Positions 25,956-34,127 of a stretch of 64,000 nt of DNA are shown here, piece after piece. The notes under the pieces are model-generated. The model saw only the letters and a program-made list of their open reading frames with translations, was not told the origin of the DNA and searched no databases. Origin of the DNA: Pseudomonas gingeri (lineage in GTDB: Bacteria > Pseudomonadota > Gammaproteobacteria > Pseudomonadales > Pseudomonadaceae); contig NZ_JACAOR010000007.1 in the NCBI RefSeq assembly GCF_013386115.1, positions 86,702 through 150,701 on the forward strand. The letters run 5' to 3'. The stretch's first letter is position 1. Each line of letters starts with the position of its first letter. The translations under genes and the position numbers were made by a program.

Positions 25956-26840
25956 ATGATCATCGGCGACAAGCTCACCGTAGAAGCCTTTTTCGATCCC
26001 AATACCTGGACCATCAGTTACCTGGTGATGGACCGCGAGACCCGCCACTGCGCGCTGATCGACAGCGTGCTCGACTACGACCCCAAGTCCGGGCGCACCC
26101 GCACGGAGTCGGCGGACCGGATGATCGCGCGGATTCGCGAACTGGATGCCCGGGTCGAATGGATCCTGGAAACCCATGTACATGCCGATCACTTGTCGGC
26201 CGCCGCCTACCTCAAGGAACAGCTGGGCGCCAAGGTGGCGATCGGCAGCCGCATCACCCTGGTCCAGCAGGTGTTTGGCGAACTGTTCAACGAAGGCACT
26301 GACTTCAAGCGCGACGGCAGCCAGTTCGACGTCCTGCTGGGCGACAGCAGCGAATTCACCATCGGCAACCTCAAGGCCCTGGCCCTGCACACCCCGGGTC
26401 ATACCCCGGCGTGCATGAGCTACCTGATCCGCGACAAGGACGAAACCGTGGCCTTTGTCGGCGACACCCTGTTCATGCCCGACTACGGCACCGCCCGCTG
26501 CGACTTCCCCGGCGCCGATGCGCGCACCCTGTATCGCTCGATCCGCAGTCTGCTGGCGTTGCCGCCGCAGACCCGGCTGTTCATGTGTCACGACTACCTG
26601 CCGGGCGGTCGCGAGTTGCAGTACATGACCACCGTCGCCGAACAGCGTGCACGCAATATCCATGTGCACGAAGGCATCGATGAAGACACCTTCGTCAGCA
26701 TGCGCGAAGCCCGTGACGCCACCCTCGAGATGCCGGTGCTGATGCTGCCCTCGGTGCAGGTCAACATGCGCAGCGGCCACCTGCCCGAGCCGGAAGAAAA
26801 CGGCATGCGCTACCTGAAGATCCCGCTCAATGCCCTCTGA
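25956..26840 (+). CDS. Persulfide dioxygenase (ETHE1-like metallo-beta-lactamase fold)
   Basis: This 294-residue enzyme has the MBL metal motif THVHADH (His74, His76, Asp78, His79) and later metal ligands in HTPGHTPACMSYL and FVGDTLFMPDYGTARCDF. The third His/Asp pattern with GTARCDFPGAD is that of ETHE1/Blh persulfide dioxygenases, which oxidise glutathione persulfide to sulfite with mononuclear iron. The C-terminal extension of about 60 residues is typical of the bacterial BigR-linked Blh group. The preferred start is the ATG at 25956, after GGAGT and downstream of the sigma-54 promoter. It is first in an operon with the SQR-like and TauE-like genes. Confidence 0.88.
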   Translation: MIIGDKLTVEAFFDPNTWTISYLVMDRETRHCALIDSVLDYDPKSGRTRTESADRMIARIRELDARVEWILETHVHADHLSAAAYLKEQLGAKVAIGSRITLVQQVFGELFNEGTDFKRDGSQFDVLLGDSSEFTIGNLKALALHTPGHTPACMSYLIRDKDETVAFVGDTLFMPDYGTARCDFPGADARTLYRSIRSLLALPPQTRLFMCHDYLPGGRELQYMTTVAEQRARNIHVHEGIDEDTFVSMREARDATLEMPVLMLPSVQVNMRSGHLPEPEENGMRYLKIPLNAL

Positions 26841-26856
26841 ACCAGGACCCGCCTCC

Positions 26857-28125
26857 ATGAATTCGACACTCGAACAAGCCCCGATCCGGCACCAGGTCGT
26901 GATCGTCGGTGCCGGCGCCGCTGGCATCGCCACCGCGTCCAGCCTGCTGGCCCGCGCGCCCGGCCTGGATATCGCGATCATCGACCCGGCCGACAGCCAT
27001 TACTACCAGCCCGGCTGGACCCTGGTCGGTGCCGGGGTGTTCAGCCCCGAATCCACCGCCCGGCCGCTGGCCTCGCTGATCCCCAGGGGCGTGCACTGGA
27101 TCAAGGCCGCGGTCAGCGCCTTCGAACCGCAGTCCGATACGCTGGTGCTGGCCGACCAGCGCCGCATCGGCTATCAGCAGTTGATTGTCTGCCCCGGCCT
27201 GAAACTTGACTGGGCCGCCATCGATGGCCTGGAAGCGACCCTGGGCCGCAACGGCGTGACCTCCAACTACCGCTACGACCTGGCGCCCTACACCTGGAAA
27301 CTGGTGCAGGAGCTGCAACACGGCCAGGCGCTGTTCAGCCAGCCGCCGATGCCGATCAAGTGCGCCGGTGCCCCGCAAAAAGCCCTGTACCTGTCCTGCG
27401 ACCACTGGCTGCGCAACGGCCGCCTGGGGCAGATCCAGGCCCGCTTCTTCAACGCAGGCGCCGTCCTGTTCGGTGTCGCCGACTACGTCCCGGCGCTGAT
27501 GGAGTACATCAACAAGTACGCGGTGGACCTGCAGTTCGGCCATAGCCTCGTAGCGGTCGACGGTCCGGCGAAACAGGCGACCTTCGCCCGCACCCTGGCC
27601 GACGGCAGCCGCGAAACCCTGGTCCGGCCTTTCGACATGCTGCACGTGGTGCCGCCACAGGTCGCCCCGGACTTCATTCGCACCAGCCCGCTGGCCGATG
27701 CCGCCGGCTGGGTCGATGTCGATCCCGGCACCTTGCAGCATCGCCAGTTCGCCAATATCCACGGCCTCGGCGATGTGACCAACACCAGCAACGCCAAGAC
27801 CGCCGCCGCTGCGCGCAAGCAGGCGCCGGTGGTGGCCAACAATGTGCTGGTGGCCCTCGGACGCCTGCCGCGCCAGGCGGTCTACGACGGCTATGGTTCC
27901 TGCCCGTTGACGGTGGAGCGCGGGAAAATCGTCCTGGCCGAATTCACCTACGGCGGCAAGCTGGCGCCGACGTTCGCCCCATGGCTGCTCGACGGACGCA
28001 AACCGACCCGCCTGGCCTGGTGGCTGAAGGAACGCCTGCTGCCGCCGCTGTACTGGCGCGGCATGCTCAAGGGCCACGAATGGCTGGCCCGACCGACGCT
28101 GAAAGCGGACAAGCAGCCGGTATGA
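26857..28125 (+). CDS. sqr: Sulfide:quinone-oxidoreductase-like flavoprotein
   Basis: This 422-residue FAD protein begins VVIVGAGAAGIATASSLL and has the type II (SQOR-like) segments SHYYQPGWTLVGAG, PIKCAGAPQKALYLSCDHWL and YGSCPLTVERGKIVLAEF. A C-terminal amphipathic stretch (LLPPLYWRGML) is suited to membrane association. SQRs oxidise sulfide to a persulfide and reduce quinone. Cys169 matches the first redox cysteine. The position of the second is GDVTNTSNAKTAAA, with Val307 where human SQOR has Cys in GDCTN. Either Cys181 substitutes or the chemistry differs. The ATG at 26857 is preferred (AGGA upstream); an in-frame ATG at 26830 overlaps the preceding gene. Its product would feed the dioxygenase. 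Confidence 0.82.
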   Translation: MNSTLEQAPIRHQVVIVGAGAAGIATASSLLARAPGLDIAIIDPADSHYYQPGWTLVGAGVFSPESTARPLASLIPRGVHWIKAAVSAFEPQSDTLVLADQRRIGYQQLIVCPGLKLDWAAIDGLEATLGRNGVTSNYRYDLAPYTWKLVQELQHGQALFSQPPMPIKCAGAPQKALYLSCDHWLRNGRLGQIQARFFNAGAVLFGVADYVPALMEYINKYAVDLQFGHSLVAVDGPAKQATFARTLADGSRETLVRPFDMLHVVPPQVAPDFIRTSPLADAAGWVDVDPGTLQHRQFANIHGLGDVTNTSNAKTAAAARKQAPVVANNVLVALGRLPRQAVYDGYGSCPLTVERGKIVLAEFTYGGKLAPTFAPWLLDGRKPTRLAWWLKERLLPPLYWRGMLKGHEWLARPTLKADKQPV

Positions 28126-28943
28126 ATGAACATATGCTGCTGGGCGCCGGACTCGGCACGCTGATCGGCGCGATCCTCGCCCTGACCGGAGCCGGTGGCG
28201 GCATCCTGGCGGTGCCGCTGCTGGTGTTCGGTCTCGGTCTGTCGATGGTCCAGGCGGCACCGATCGGCCTGCTGGCGGTGGGCCTGGCGGCCGCGGTCGG
28301 CGCCTTGCTCGGCCTGCGCCAGGGCATCGTCCGCTACCGGGCCGCCGGTTTTATCGCCGGGATCGGCATCCTGCTCACGCCGCTGGGTTTGTGGCTGGCC
28401 CACCGGCTGCCCAACGAACCGCTGGCACTGGGCTTTGCCGTGGTGATGGTCTATGCGTGCGCACGGATCTTCAACAAGGCCCGCCACGAGTTGCTGCATG
28501 GCCAGCCGGCGCCACGGGCCGATTTCCTGCCCTGTGTGCTCAACCCGTTGCAGGGTCGGCTGCGCTGGACCCTGCCCTGTGCCCGGGCGCTGACCGTGAC
28601 CGGCATGCTGTCGGGGTTGTTGTCGGGACTGCTCGGGGTCGGCGGCGGCTTCGTGATCATCCCCGCTCTGACCCGCTATACCAACCTGGACAGCAAAAGC
28701 ATCGTCGCCACGTCCCTGGCGGTGATTGCCCTGGTGTCCGTCGGCAGCGTGGTCACGGCGACGCTGTCCGGAGTGATGCACTGGTCGATCGGTGCGCCGT
28801 TCGCCGCCGGCGCGGTACTGGGGCTGGTGCTCGGTCGCCAGGTCGCCGGACGACTGGCCGGCCCGAGGCTGCAGCAGCTGTTTGCGCTGGTCGGGGTACT
28901 CGCGGCCCTGATGCTCGCCGCCGGTGCCGTTGGCCTGTCATAA
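28122..28943 (+). CDS. TauE/SafE-family sulfite exporter-like permease
   Basis: This 273-residue membrane protein has about eight hydrophobic helices in two repeats. Each repeat starts with a glycine-rich TauE/SafE signature: GTLIGAILALTGAGGGILAVPLLV and GLLSGLLGVGGGFVIIPAL. Family members export sulfite or organosulfonates. Its start overlaps the SQR-like stop as ATGA. In this context it probably removes sulfite formed by the persulfide dioxygenase. The 3' end overlaps the convergent oxygenase gene by six bases. Confidence 0.88.
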   Translation: MNEHMLLGAGLGTLIGAILALTGAGGGILAVPLLVFGLGLSMVQAAPIGLLAVGLAAAVGALLGLRQGIVRYRAAGFIAGIGILLTPLGLWLAHRLPNEPLALGFAVVMVYACARIFNKARHELLHGQPAPRADFLPCVLNPLQGRLRWTLPCARALTVTGMLSGLLSGLLGVGGGFVIIPALTRYTNLDSKSIVATSLAVIALVSVGSVVTATLSGVMHWSIGAPFAAGAVLGLVLGRQVAGRLAGPRLQQLFALVGVLAALMLAAGAVGLS

Positions 28944-29843
28944 GCCCGGGGCAGCGGCTCGATAGGGCTCCAGATAGGCGCAGCCGAGCAGTTCATGCAG
29001 GCGCCGGCCGTCGCTGAGCCGGCGGAAAAAACCCGGCGACTGCCAGGGTGCCCGGCCATCGACATTCGGCGCACCGCGACCGGCGAGGACATCGTCGATC
29101 CACAGCGTGCGGGTTTCGAAGGAGATCCGTGTCAACCCCGTGTGGTTGGGCACTCCGGCATGGGCGTGAGCCCCGGAGAATGCCAGCAGCGTGCCGGGGT
29201 CGATCACCACCGGTATGGCACTTTCGCCTTCGATGGACTCCAGCAGGTGCGCGATGGCCTGGTCGGCATCCACCGTATTGCGCCCGTCACGGTGTGAGCG
29301 CTGGAGAATCTGCTGCAGATCGAAGTCGGCGCTGCTGTTGGCCAGCGTCCGCTGCCAGAGCTGCGGATAGATCGCGAAGGTACGCCCGGCGCTGATGGGA
29401 TAGATCGGGGCCCACCAGTTGGTCTGGGCGTAGAGGTTCGAGCCCCAGGTATCGCGGTGAAAGGCGATGGTCGCCGTCGCGCGGTCCCGGGGGGCCGTTC
29501 GACCGTGCTCGGACGGTGGCTGGAAGCGCAGGTGCAGGCGGTCACAGGCAATCCCGGAAGCCGCCAGCCCGAGACTGTCGAGCACCTGCCGCCAGCAGCG
29601 CCGTACGCCATCATGCTGATGGAACTGCGCCTGCAGGCGAGTAATACATTCCGCCTGCCGTGCATGGTCCAGATGCCGGTGAACAAGCGTCGGGTCATGG
29701 GGATACAGGGTTTCTTCCAGTAACCCGCGGGCCACGTCGACCAGTTCCTGCATAGCCGGCAACGCCAGGGCAAAGATCTCCCCGGCGTAGATCCGCGTGT
29801 GAAAGGCTTCCGGCAACGCCGGTGGCTGCAACAGGCTGTACAT
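28938..29843 (-). CDS. Phytanoyl-CoA-dioxygenase/2OG-Fe(II)-like oxygenase
   Basis: This 301-residue protein resembles the double-stranded beta-helix oxygenases. FHRDTWGSN supplies an HxD-like pair, and GAHAHAGVPNHTGLTRISFETR supplies the distal His and the Arg that would hold 2-oxoglutarate. The N-terminal half is helical. I do not recognise the substrate. It is convergent with the TauE-like gene and has no obvious operon partner. I chose the ATG at 29843, which is preceded by GGGAGCGAGAG; a GTG at 29873 is also in frame but lacks a ribosome-binding site. Confidence 0.62.
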   Translation of the reverse strand: MYSLLQPPALPEAFHTRIYAGEIFALALPAMQELVDVARGLLEETLYPHDPTLVHRHLDHARQAECITRLQAQFHQHDGVRRCWRQVLDSLGLAASGIACDRLHLRFQPPSEHGRTAPRDRATATIAFHRDTWGSNLYAQTNWWAPIYPISAGRTFAIYPQLWQRTLANSSADFDLQQILQRSHRDGRNTVDADQAIAHLLESIEGESAIPVVIDPGTLLAFSGAHAHAGVPNHTGLTRISFETRTLWIDDVLAGRGAPNVDGRAPWQSPGFFRRLSDGRRLHELLGCAYLEPYRAAAPGL

Positions 29844-29957
29844 CCGCTCTCGCTCCCCAGGATGCTGGCTCACAGTTCCACACTGTAAAAGCCCGCGTCC
29901 GCCGGGAACAGCCTCAGTGGCGCGGAAAAACAGGCGCTCAGCCAGACGTGACCGCGA

Positions 29958-30398
29958 TCACTCCACCGGCATCTTGCGAAAACCGATGGCCAGGCGATTC
30001 CAGCTGTTGATGGTGTTGATGGCCAGGGTCAGGTCGACCATTTCCGTCGGGCTGAACTCGGCACTGAGCAGCGCATAGTCTTCGTCCGAAGCGTGAGTCT
30101 CGGAGATCCGGGTCAGGGCTTCGGTCCAGGCCATCGCCGCGCGTTCGCGAGCGCTGAAGAACGGCGTTTCGCGCCAGGCCGAGAGCGTGTACAGGCGCCG
30201 TTCGGTTTCCCCGGCCTTGCGGGCGTCGGCGCTGTGCATGTCGAGACAGAAGGCGCAGCCGTTGATCTGCGAGGTGCGCATCTTCACCAGTTCCAGCAGG
30301 GACTTTTCCAGCGGCAGCTTGTTGACCGCGTTTTCCAGGGCCAGCATGGCTTTCATGGCATCCGGGGAAGCGGTGTAGAAATCGATACGAGGTTGCAT
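29958..30398 (-). CDS. Carboxymuconolactone-decarboxylase/AhpD-like protein
   Basis: This 146-residue, all-helical protein carries the AhpD motif INGCAFCLDMHSADARKAG, with a CxxC pair and the downstream His of the peroxidase-type proton relay. Proteins of this group reduce peroxides or disulfides, and they are frequent next to MocR regulators. The start at 30398 has AGGAG eight bases upstream. It is divergent from the MocR-like gene at 30586, which is its likely regulator. Confidence 0.87.
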   Translation of the reverse strand: MQPRIDFYTASPDAMKAMLALENAVNKLPLEKSLLELVKMRTSQINGCAFCLDMHSADARKAGETERRLYTLSAWRETPFFSARERAAMAWTEALTRISETHASDEDYALLSAEFSPTEMVDLTLAINTINSWNRLAIGFRKMPVE

Positions 30399-30585
30399 AG
30401 TGTCGCTCCTGATAACGTTGGGGATGACGCTACGTTAAGCCCACCGGACGCCAGGCCAAATAGCCAATTCCGGCAAAGATCGGGAAGCCAATCGTCCGGA
30501 CCCGGACAGCGGATGCCAGCCCGGCCACGGCAGGCTAAACTGCGCCCCACCGCGCACGGCTTTTCTCCTCTCAACGAGCCTTCCC

Positions 30586-32013
30586 ATGGAATTGCATATC
30601 AACCTCGAGGGTCGTCGCGACCTGGCCAGGCAGATCACCGAACAACTGCGCACGGCCATCACCCAGGGCCAGTTGGTCGCCGGCACGCAGTTGCCACCCA
30701 CCCGCCTGCTCGCCGAACAACTGGGGGTTTCGCGCAAGACCGTGGCCGATGCCTATGCCCAGTTGACCTATGACAACCTGCTGGTCGGCCGGGTCGGTGC
30801 CGGGACATTCGTCAACTCGCATATCCCCCAGGCCCGCGCCAAGGCCCAGGGCGAGGAACTGGCCGGCGCGGCGGTGATCCAGCAATGGCGCGAGGCGTCG
30901 ATGCCGATGCATCACCCCATCGGTACCCTACGCTACGACTACCTCGGCGGGGCCACCAGCAAGAACCAGTTTCCCCATGACGAATGGCGCCGCAGCGTGC
31001 TGTTCGCCCTGCGCCAGACCGCCCAGGTGCGCGGCCTGTACAGCCAGCCGGAAGGCATCCCGATGCTGCGCGAGGCGATTGCCCGGCATATCGGGTTTTC
31101 CCGTGGCGTGCGCTGCAACAGCGATGACCTGCTGGTGACCAACGGCGCCCAGCAGGCCCTCGACCTGGTGGCCCGGGTGCTGGTCGAGCCCGGCTGCACC
31201 GTCGCCGTCGAGGACCCCGGCTATCCGCCGGCGCGGCTGCTGTTCGCCGCCCAGGGCGCCAGGGTGGTCGGCATCCCGGTGGATGACCAGGGCATCCGGG
31301 TCGAGCTGATTCCCGAGGGCACGCGGCTGATCTACGTGACCCCGGCGCACCAGTTTCCCCTCGGCATGCCCATGAGCCTGGAACGCCGCCTGGCCTTGCT
31401 GGAGCGCGCACGGGAGCTGGGAGCGATCATCATCGAGGACGACTACGACTGCGAATTCCGCTACGAAGGACGGCCCACCGACTGCCTGCAGAGCCTCGAC
31501 CAGCATGGCCTGGTGGCCTATGTCGGGACCTTCTCCAAGACCCTGCTGCCGGAGCTGCGCCTGGGCTACCTGGTGGCCCCGCCCGGCCTGCTCAAGGCGC
31601 TGATCTCGGCCAAGCAGTTGACCGACTGGCACACCGCGACCCTGACCCAGTGGGCCCTGGCCAAGTTCATGGTCGACGGCTACCTGCTCAAGCATATCCG
31701 CCGCTGCCACCAGGCCTACGCCAGCCGCCGCGAACACCTCATCGAACGATTGGACGGCGACCTGTCGCCCTGGTTCCAGCGCATCCATTCCACCGCCGGC
31801 TTCCACCTGGCGATCCTCGACAAGGGCGAACTGAATATCCCGCTGCTGATCGACCTGGCGAAAAAGATCGAGGTCGGCCTGTACCCGCTGGCGCCCTTCT
31901 ACCACACCGCCACCCCACGCACGGGCCTGCTGATGGGCTACGGCTCCATCGAAACCCTGGATATCCAGCCGTCGCTGGACCGGGTGCGCGAGGTGCTCAG
32001 ACAGATCGCCTGA
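30586..32013 (+). CDS. MocR/PdxR-type regulator (GntR HTH fused to aminotransferase fold)
   Basis: This 475-residue protein has an N-terminal GntR winged helix (residues 8-75, with LPPTRLLAEQLGVSRKTVADAY) joined to a fold-type I aminotransferase domain. The PLP lysine is in TFSKTLLPELRLGYL, and the cofactor Asp/Tyr is in EDDYDCEF. MocR proteins use PLP as a sensor rather than for catalysis. It is divergent from the AhpD-like gene. PdxR itself normally flanks pdxST, which is absent, so I do not give that name. Confidence 0.9.
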   Translation: MELHINLEGRRDLARQITEQLRTAITQGQLVAGTQLPPTRLLAEQLGVSRKTVADAYAQLTYDNLLVGRVGAGTFVNSHIPQARAKAQGEELAGAAVIQQWREASMPMHHPIGTLRYDYLGGATSKNQFPHDEWRRSVLFALRQTAQVRGLYSQPEGIPMLREAIARHIGFSRGVRCNSDDLLVTNGAQQALDLVARVLVEPGCTVAVEDPGYPPARLLFAAQGARVVGIPVDDQGIRVELIPEGTRLIYVTPAHQFPLGMPMSLERRLALLERARELGAIIIEDDYDCEFRYEGRPTDCLQSLDQHGLVAYVGTFSKTLLPELRLGYLVAPPGLLKALISAKQLTDWHTATLTQWALAKFMVDGYLLKHIRRCHQAYASRREHLIERLDGDLSPWFQRIHSTAGFHLAILDKGELNIPLLIDLAKKIEVGLYPLAPFYHTATPRTGLLMGYGSIETLDIQPSLDRVREVLRQIA

Positions 32014-32145
32014 TCCGACCGGCGGCATAACTACCGATTCACTCGCCCACACGGGACAATTGCCAGCTCGCGATGCGCACCGCTAGAATGCGATCAATTC
32101 TTAATTACATTCAGGCAGGATGCCGCGTAGCGAGCAGTCGGTCCC

Positions 32146-32643
32146 ATGTCGTCAGCCCATCACCCCTATATTCATACGCTCTACAGCGAGCATCATGGCT
32201 GGTTGCAGGGCTGGCTCAACCGCAAGCTGGGCAACTCCTTCGATGCCGCGGACCTGGCCCACGATACCTTCCTGCGTCTGTTGACCCGCCCCGCCGCGCG
32301 TTCCCTGGGCAGCGAGCCACGGGCGCTGCTAACGCATATCGCCAAGGGCCTGCTGATCGACCGCTGGCGTCGCCAGGACGTCGAGCGGGCCTATCTGGAC
32401 ACCATCGCCCATCTGCCGCCGCAGGAAGTACCGTCGCCGGAAACCCGCCTGCTGATCCTTGAAACCCTGTGGCGCATCGAGGCACTGCTGCGAGAGATGC
32501 CGCGCAAGACCCGCGAGGCGTTCCTGCTGTCGCAGATCGAGGGACTGACCTATGCCCAGATCGCCGAGCGCCTCGGGGTCTCGCTGGTCAGCGTCAAGCG
32601 CTACATGCGCGAGGCATTTATCGCCTGCCTGAGCGTCGCCTGA
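32146..32643 (+). CDS. ECF sigma factor, FecI type (second system)
   Basis: This 165-residue protein starts with the FecI-type region 2 sequence TLYSEHHGWLQGWLNRKLG and DAADLAHDTFLRLL. It ends with a region 4 helix-turn-helix (LTYAQIAERLGVSLVSVKRYM). Its TGA overlaps the ATG of the FecR gene by one base. It should transcribe a TonB receptor gene with an STN domain; the nearest one is at 35571. It is not the fecI at 6797 and is more typical of the ferrichrome/heterologous-siderophore class of iron-starvation sigma factors. Confidence 0.9.
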   Translation: MSSAHHPYIHTLYSEHHGWLQGWLNRKLGNSFDAADLAHDTFLRLLTRPAARSLGSEPRALLTHIAKGLLIDRWRRQDVERAYLDTIAHLPPQEVPSPETRLLILETLWRIEALLREMPRKTREAFLLSQIEGLTYAQIAERLGVSLVSVKRYMREAFIACLSVA

Positions 32644-33608
32644 TGTCCACACCGGCCATCAACCCGCATATCCTCGGCGAAGCCGCCGACTGGCTGGTGC
32701 AATTGCATTCCGGCACCGCCACCGCGGCGGATCGCCAGGCCATCGAGCAGTGGCGCCAGCGCAGCACCGAACACGCCCAGGCCTGGCAACGGGCGCAGGC
32801 GATCCTCGGCGACTTTCGCAGCGTACCGGCGGGGATCGCCCTGCAGACCCTCAAGCAGGCCGAGCGCCAGCACGGCCTGGGCCGGCGCCAGGTGCTCACC
32901 CGTCTCGGCCTGTTGCTCCTGGCCGGGCCGATCGGCGTGGCCTGGCAGCATGCCTCGTGGGAACAATGGAGCGCCGACCAGCGCACCGCCGTCGGCGAGC
33001 AGAAAACCCTGACGCTGACAGACGGCACCCAGGTCGTGCTCAACACCGACAGTTCGCTGGATATCGCCTTCAGCGGCCATGAGCGCCGGCTGATCCTGCT
33101 GACCGGCGAGATCCTGATCAGCACCGCCAGGGACCCCGCCCCGGCTTACCGGCCATTTATCGTCGAGACGCCGCAAGGCACCGCGCGGGCTTTGGGGACT
33201 CGCTTCAATGTGCGGATCGATGGCCATCGCAGCGAAGTCGCGGTGCTCGAAGGCGCCGTGGAGCTCAAGGCCCAGGCTGGCGGACCGGGTTCGACACTGC
33301 AGGTCGGGCAACGCGCGGGCATGCGCCATAGTCGGGTCGAGCCGCCGGAGAGCTTCGATACGACGAGCCTGACCTGGGATCGCGGCATGTTGCTGGCGCG
33401 CAACCTGCGCCTGGCGCAGGTGCTGGATGAACTGGGGCGTTATCGCCCGGGGGTTTTGCGTTATCAGGCGGATGTCGCCGAGTTGCGGGTGTCGGGGGCC
33501 TTCTCCCTGAAGGACACCGACTCGAGCCTGCAACTGTTGCAGAACACCTTGCCGCTGAAGATCAGCCGGTTGACCCGGTACTGGGTGTCGGTCGAGAGCC
33601 GGGTGTGA
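32643..33608 (+). CDS. FecR-type anti-sigma factor (second system)
   Basis: This 321-residue protein has the cytoplasmic N-terminal segment AADWLVQLHSGTATAADRQAIEQWRQ and a single membrane helix around residues 86-105 (LTRLGLLLLAGPIGVAW). The periplasmic FecR domain follows with KTLTLTDGTQVVLNTDSSLD and PFIVETPQGTARALGTRFNV. The C-terminus has the STN-like SGAFSLKDTDSSLQLLQNTLP. It is translationally coupled to the sigma gene. It should sense the TonB receptor encoded at 35571, but an AT-rich insert separates the two. Confidence 0.9.
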   Translation: MSTPAINPHILGEAADWLVQLHSGTATAADRQAIEQWRQRSTEHAQAWQRAQAILGDFRSVPAGIALQTLKQAERQHGLGRRQVLTRLGLLLLAGPIGVAWQHASWEQWSADQRTAVGEQKTLTLTDGTQVVLNTDSSLDIAFSGHERRLILLTGEILISTARDPAPAYRPFIVETPQGTARALGTRFNVRIDGHRSEVAVLEGAVELKAQAGGPGSTLQVGQRAGMRHSRVEPPESFDTTSLTWDRGMLLARNLRLAQVLDELGRYRPGVLRYQADVAELRVSGAFSLKDTDSSLQLLQNTLPLKISRLTRYWVSVESRV

Positions 33609-34015
33609 GCTTCAGGAGTTCTTTGCGGCCCCCGCTGATTTGAAGATGTCTTTTTCAAAACCTGCCCCCTGGACAAAGACAATGCACAGTCCGCTTTTCC
33701 AGATAGAGCCTATTAAAAACCCAAGAAAAATCACACAAACAAAAAGAAATGTAACTCAACAACAAAAGAAAGCTCTTACATTAATATTTATAAAGCAAAA
33801 ACACTAAGATCAAGCCCTAGTCAAACAACGCACCCTCCTCATAAAAAACAAATCATAAACCCCAAAAAATCAGCCACATCCAAGCACTTCTACAAAAACA
33901 GAAAAACAAACTTACAAACTACAGTTTGTTTTATACACAAAGCACACCTAACTTTCACTAACCCTAAGTAGATCAGGGTCACAACCCAACGCAAAACAAC
34001 AAATAGAGAAAACTC
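33609..34015. other. AT-rich, strand-skewed leader region
   Basis: This 407-bp stretch is far AT-richer than its surroundings. From about 33700 it is dominated by A and C on the plus strand, with very few G. An RNA copied from it would be unstructured, like an untranslated leader or a Rho-loading segment. It contains the dyad CAAACT-AC-AGTTTG at 33915-33928. A 53-codon open frame at 33646-33807 has no ribosome-binding site and lysine/glutamine-rich low complexity, so I do not call it. The region probably contains the promoter and leader for the small ORF at 34016. Confidence 0.5.
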
Positions 34016-34087
34016 ATGAAATCTGCAATCAAACTTTTCAAAACCGACATCACTGACGTAACCACCAAGGGCGTCTGCAGGTGGTAA
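34016..34087 (+). CDS. Possible 23-residue peptide (leader or precursor peptide)
   Basis: An ATG at 34016 opens 23 codons ending in TAA at 34085. The product begins MKSAIKLFKTDITD and ends TKGVCRW. It is preceded by AGAGAA with about six bases of spacing, a weak but plausible ribosome-binding site. The first ten residues are basic/hydrophobic, the middle is DITDVTTKG, and the single Cys is third from the end. It stops 40 bases before an MFS exporter gene. It may be a short precursor peptide, a translated leader controlling the transporter, or a chance ORF. I know no named family for it. Confidence 0.4.
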   Translation: MKSAIKLFKTDITDVTTKGVCRW

Positions 34088-34127
34088 TGCGTTGATCTAT
34101 GCAGCGAGTTAAGAAAGAGCAATCGAC

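Noticed and set aside
32090..32120. A Fur box upstream of the second FecI-type sigma gene
   Set aside because: The AT-rich stretch GATCAATTCTTAATTACATT is suggestive, but the match to the Fur consensus is too poor to call by eye.
33646..33807. A 53-codon frame in the AT-rich region
   Set aside because: It has no ribosome-binding site and a lysine/glutamine-rich composition expected from A/C-rich DNA. The 23-codon ORF downstream is better placed.
34016..34087. PqqA or a methanobactin precursor
   Set aside because: The length is similar to PqqA but the Glu/Tyr pair is absent and no pqq genes are near. The Cys pattern does not match methanobactin cores and no mbnB/mbnC is present.
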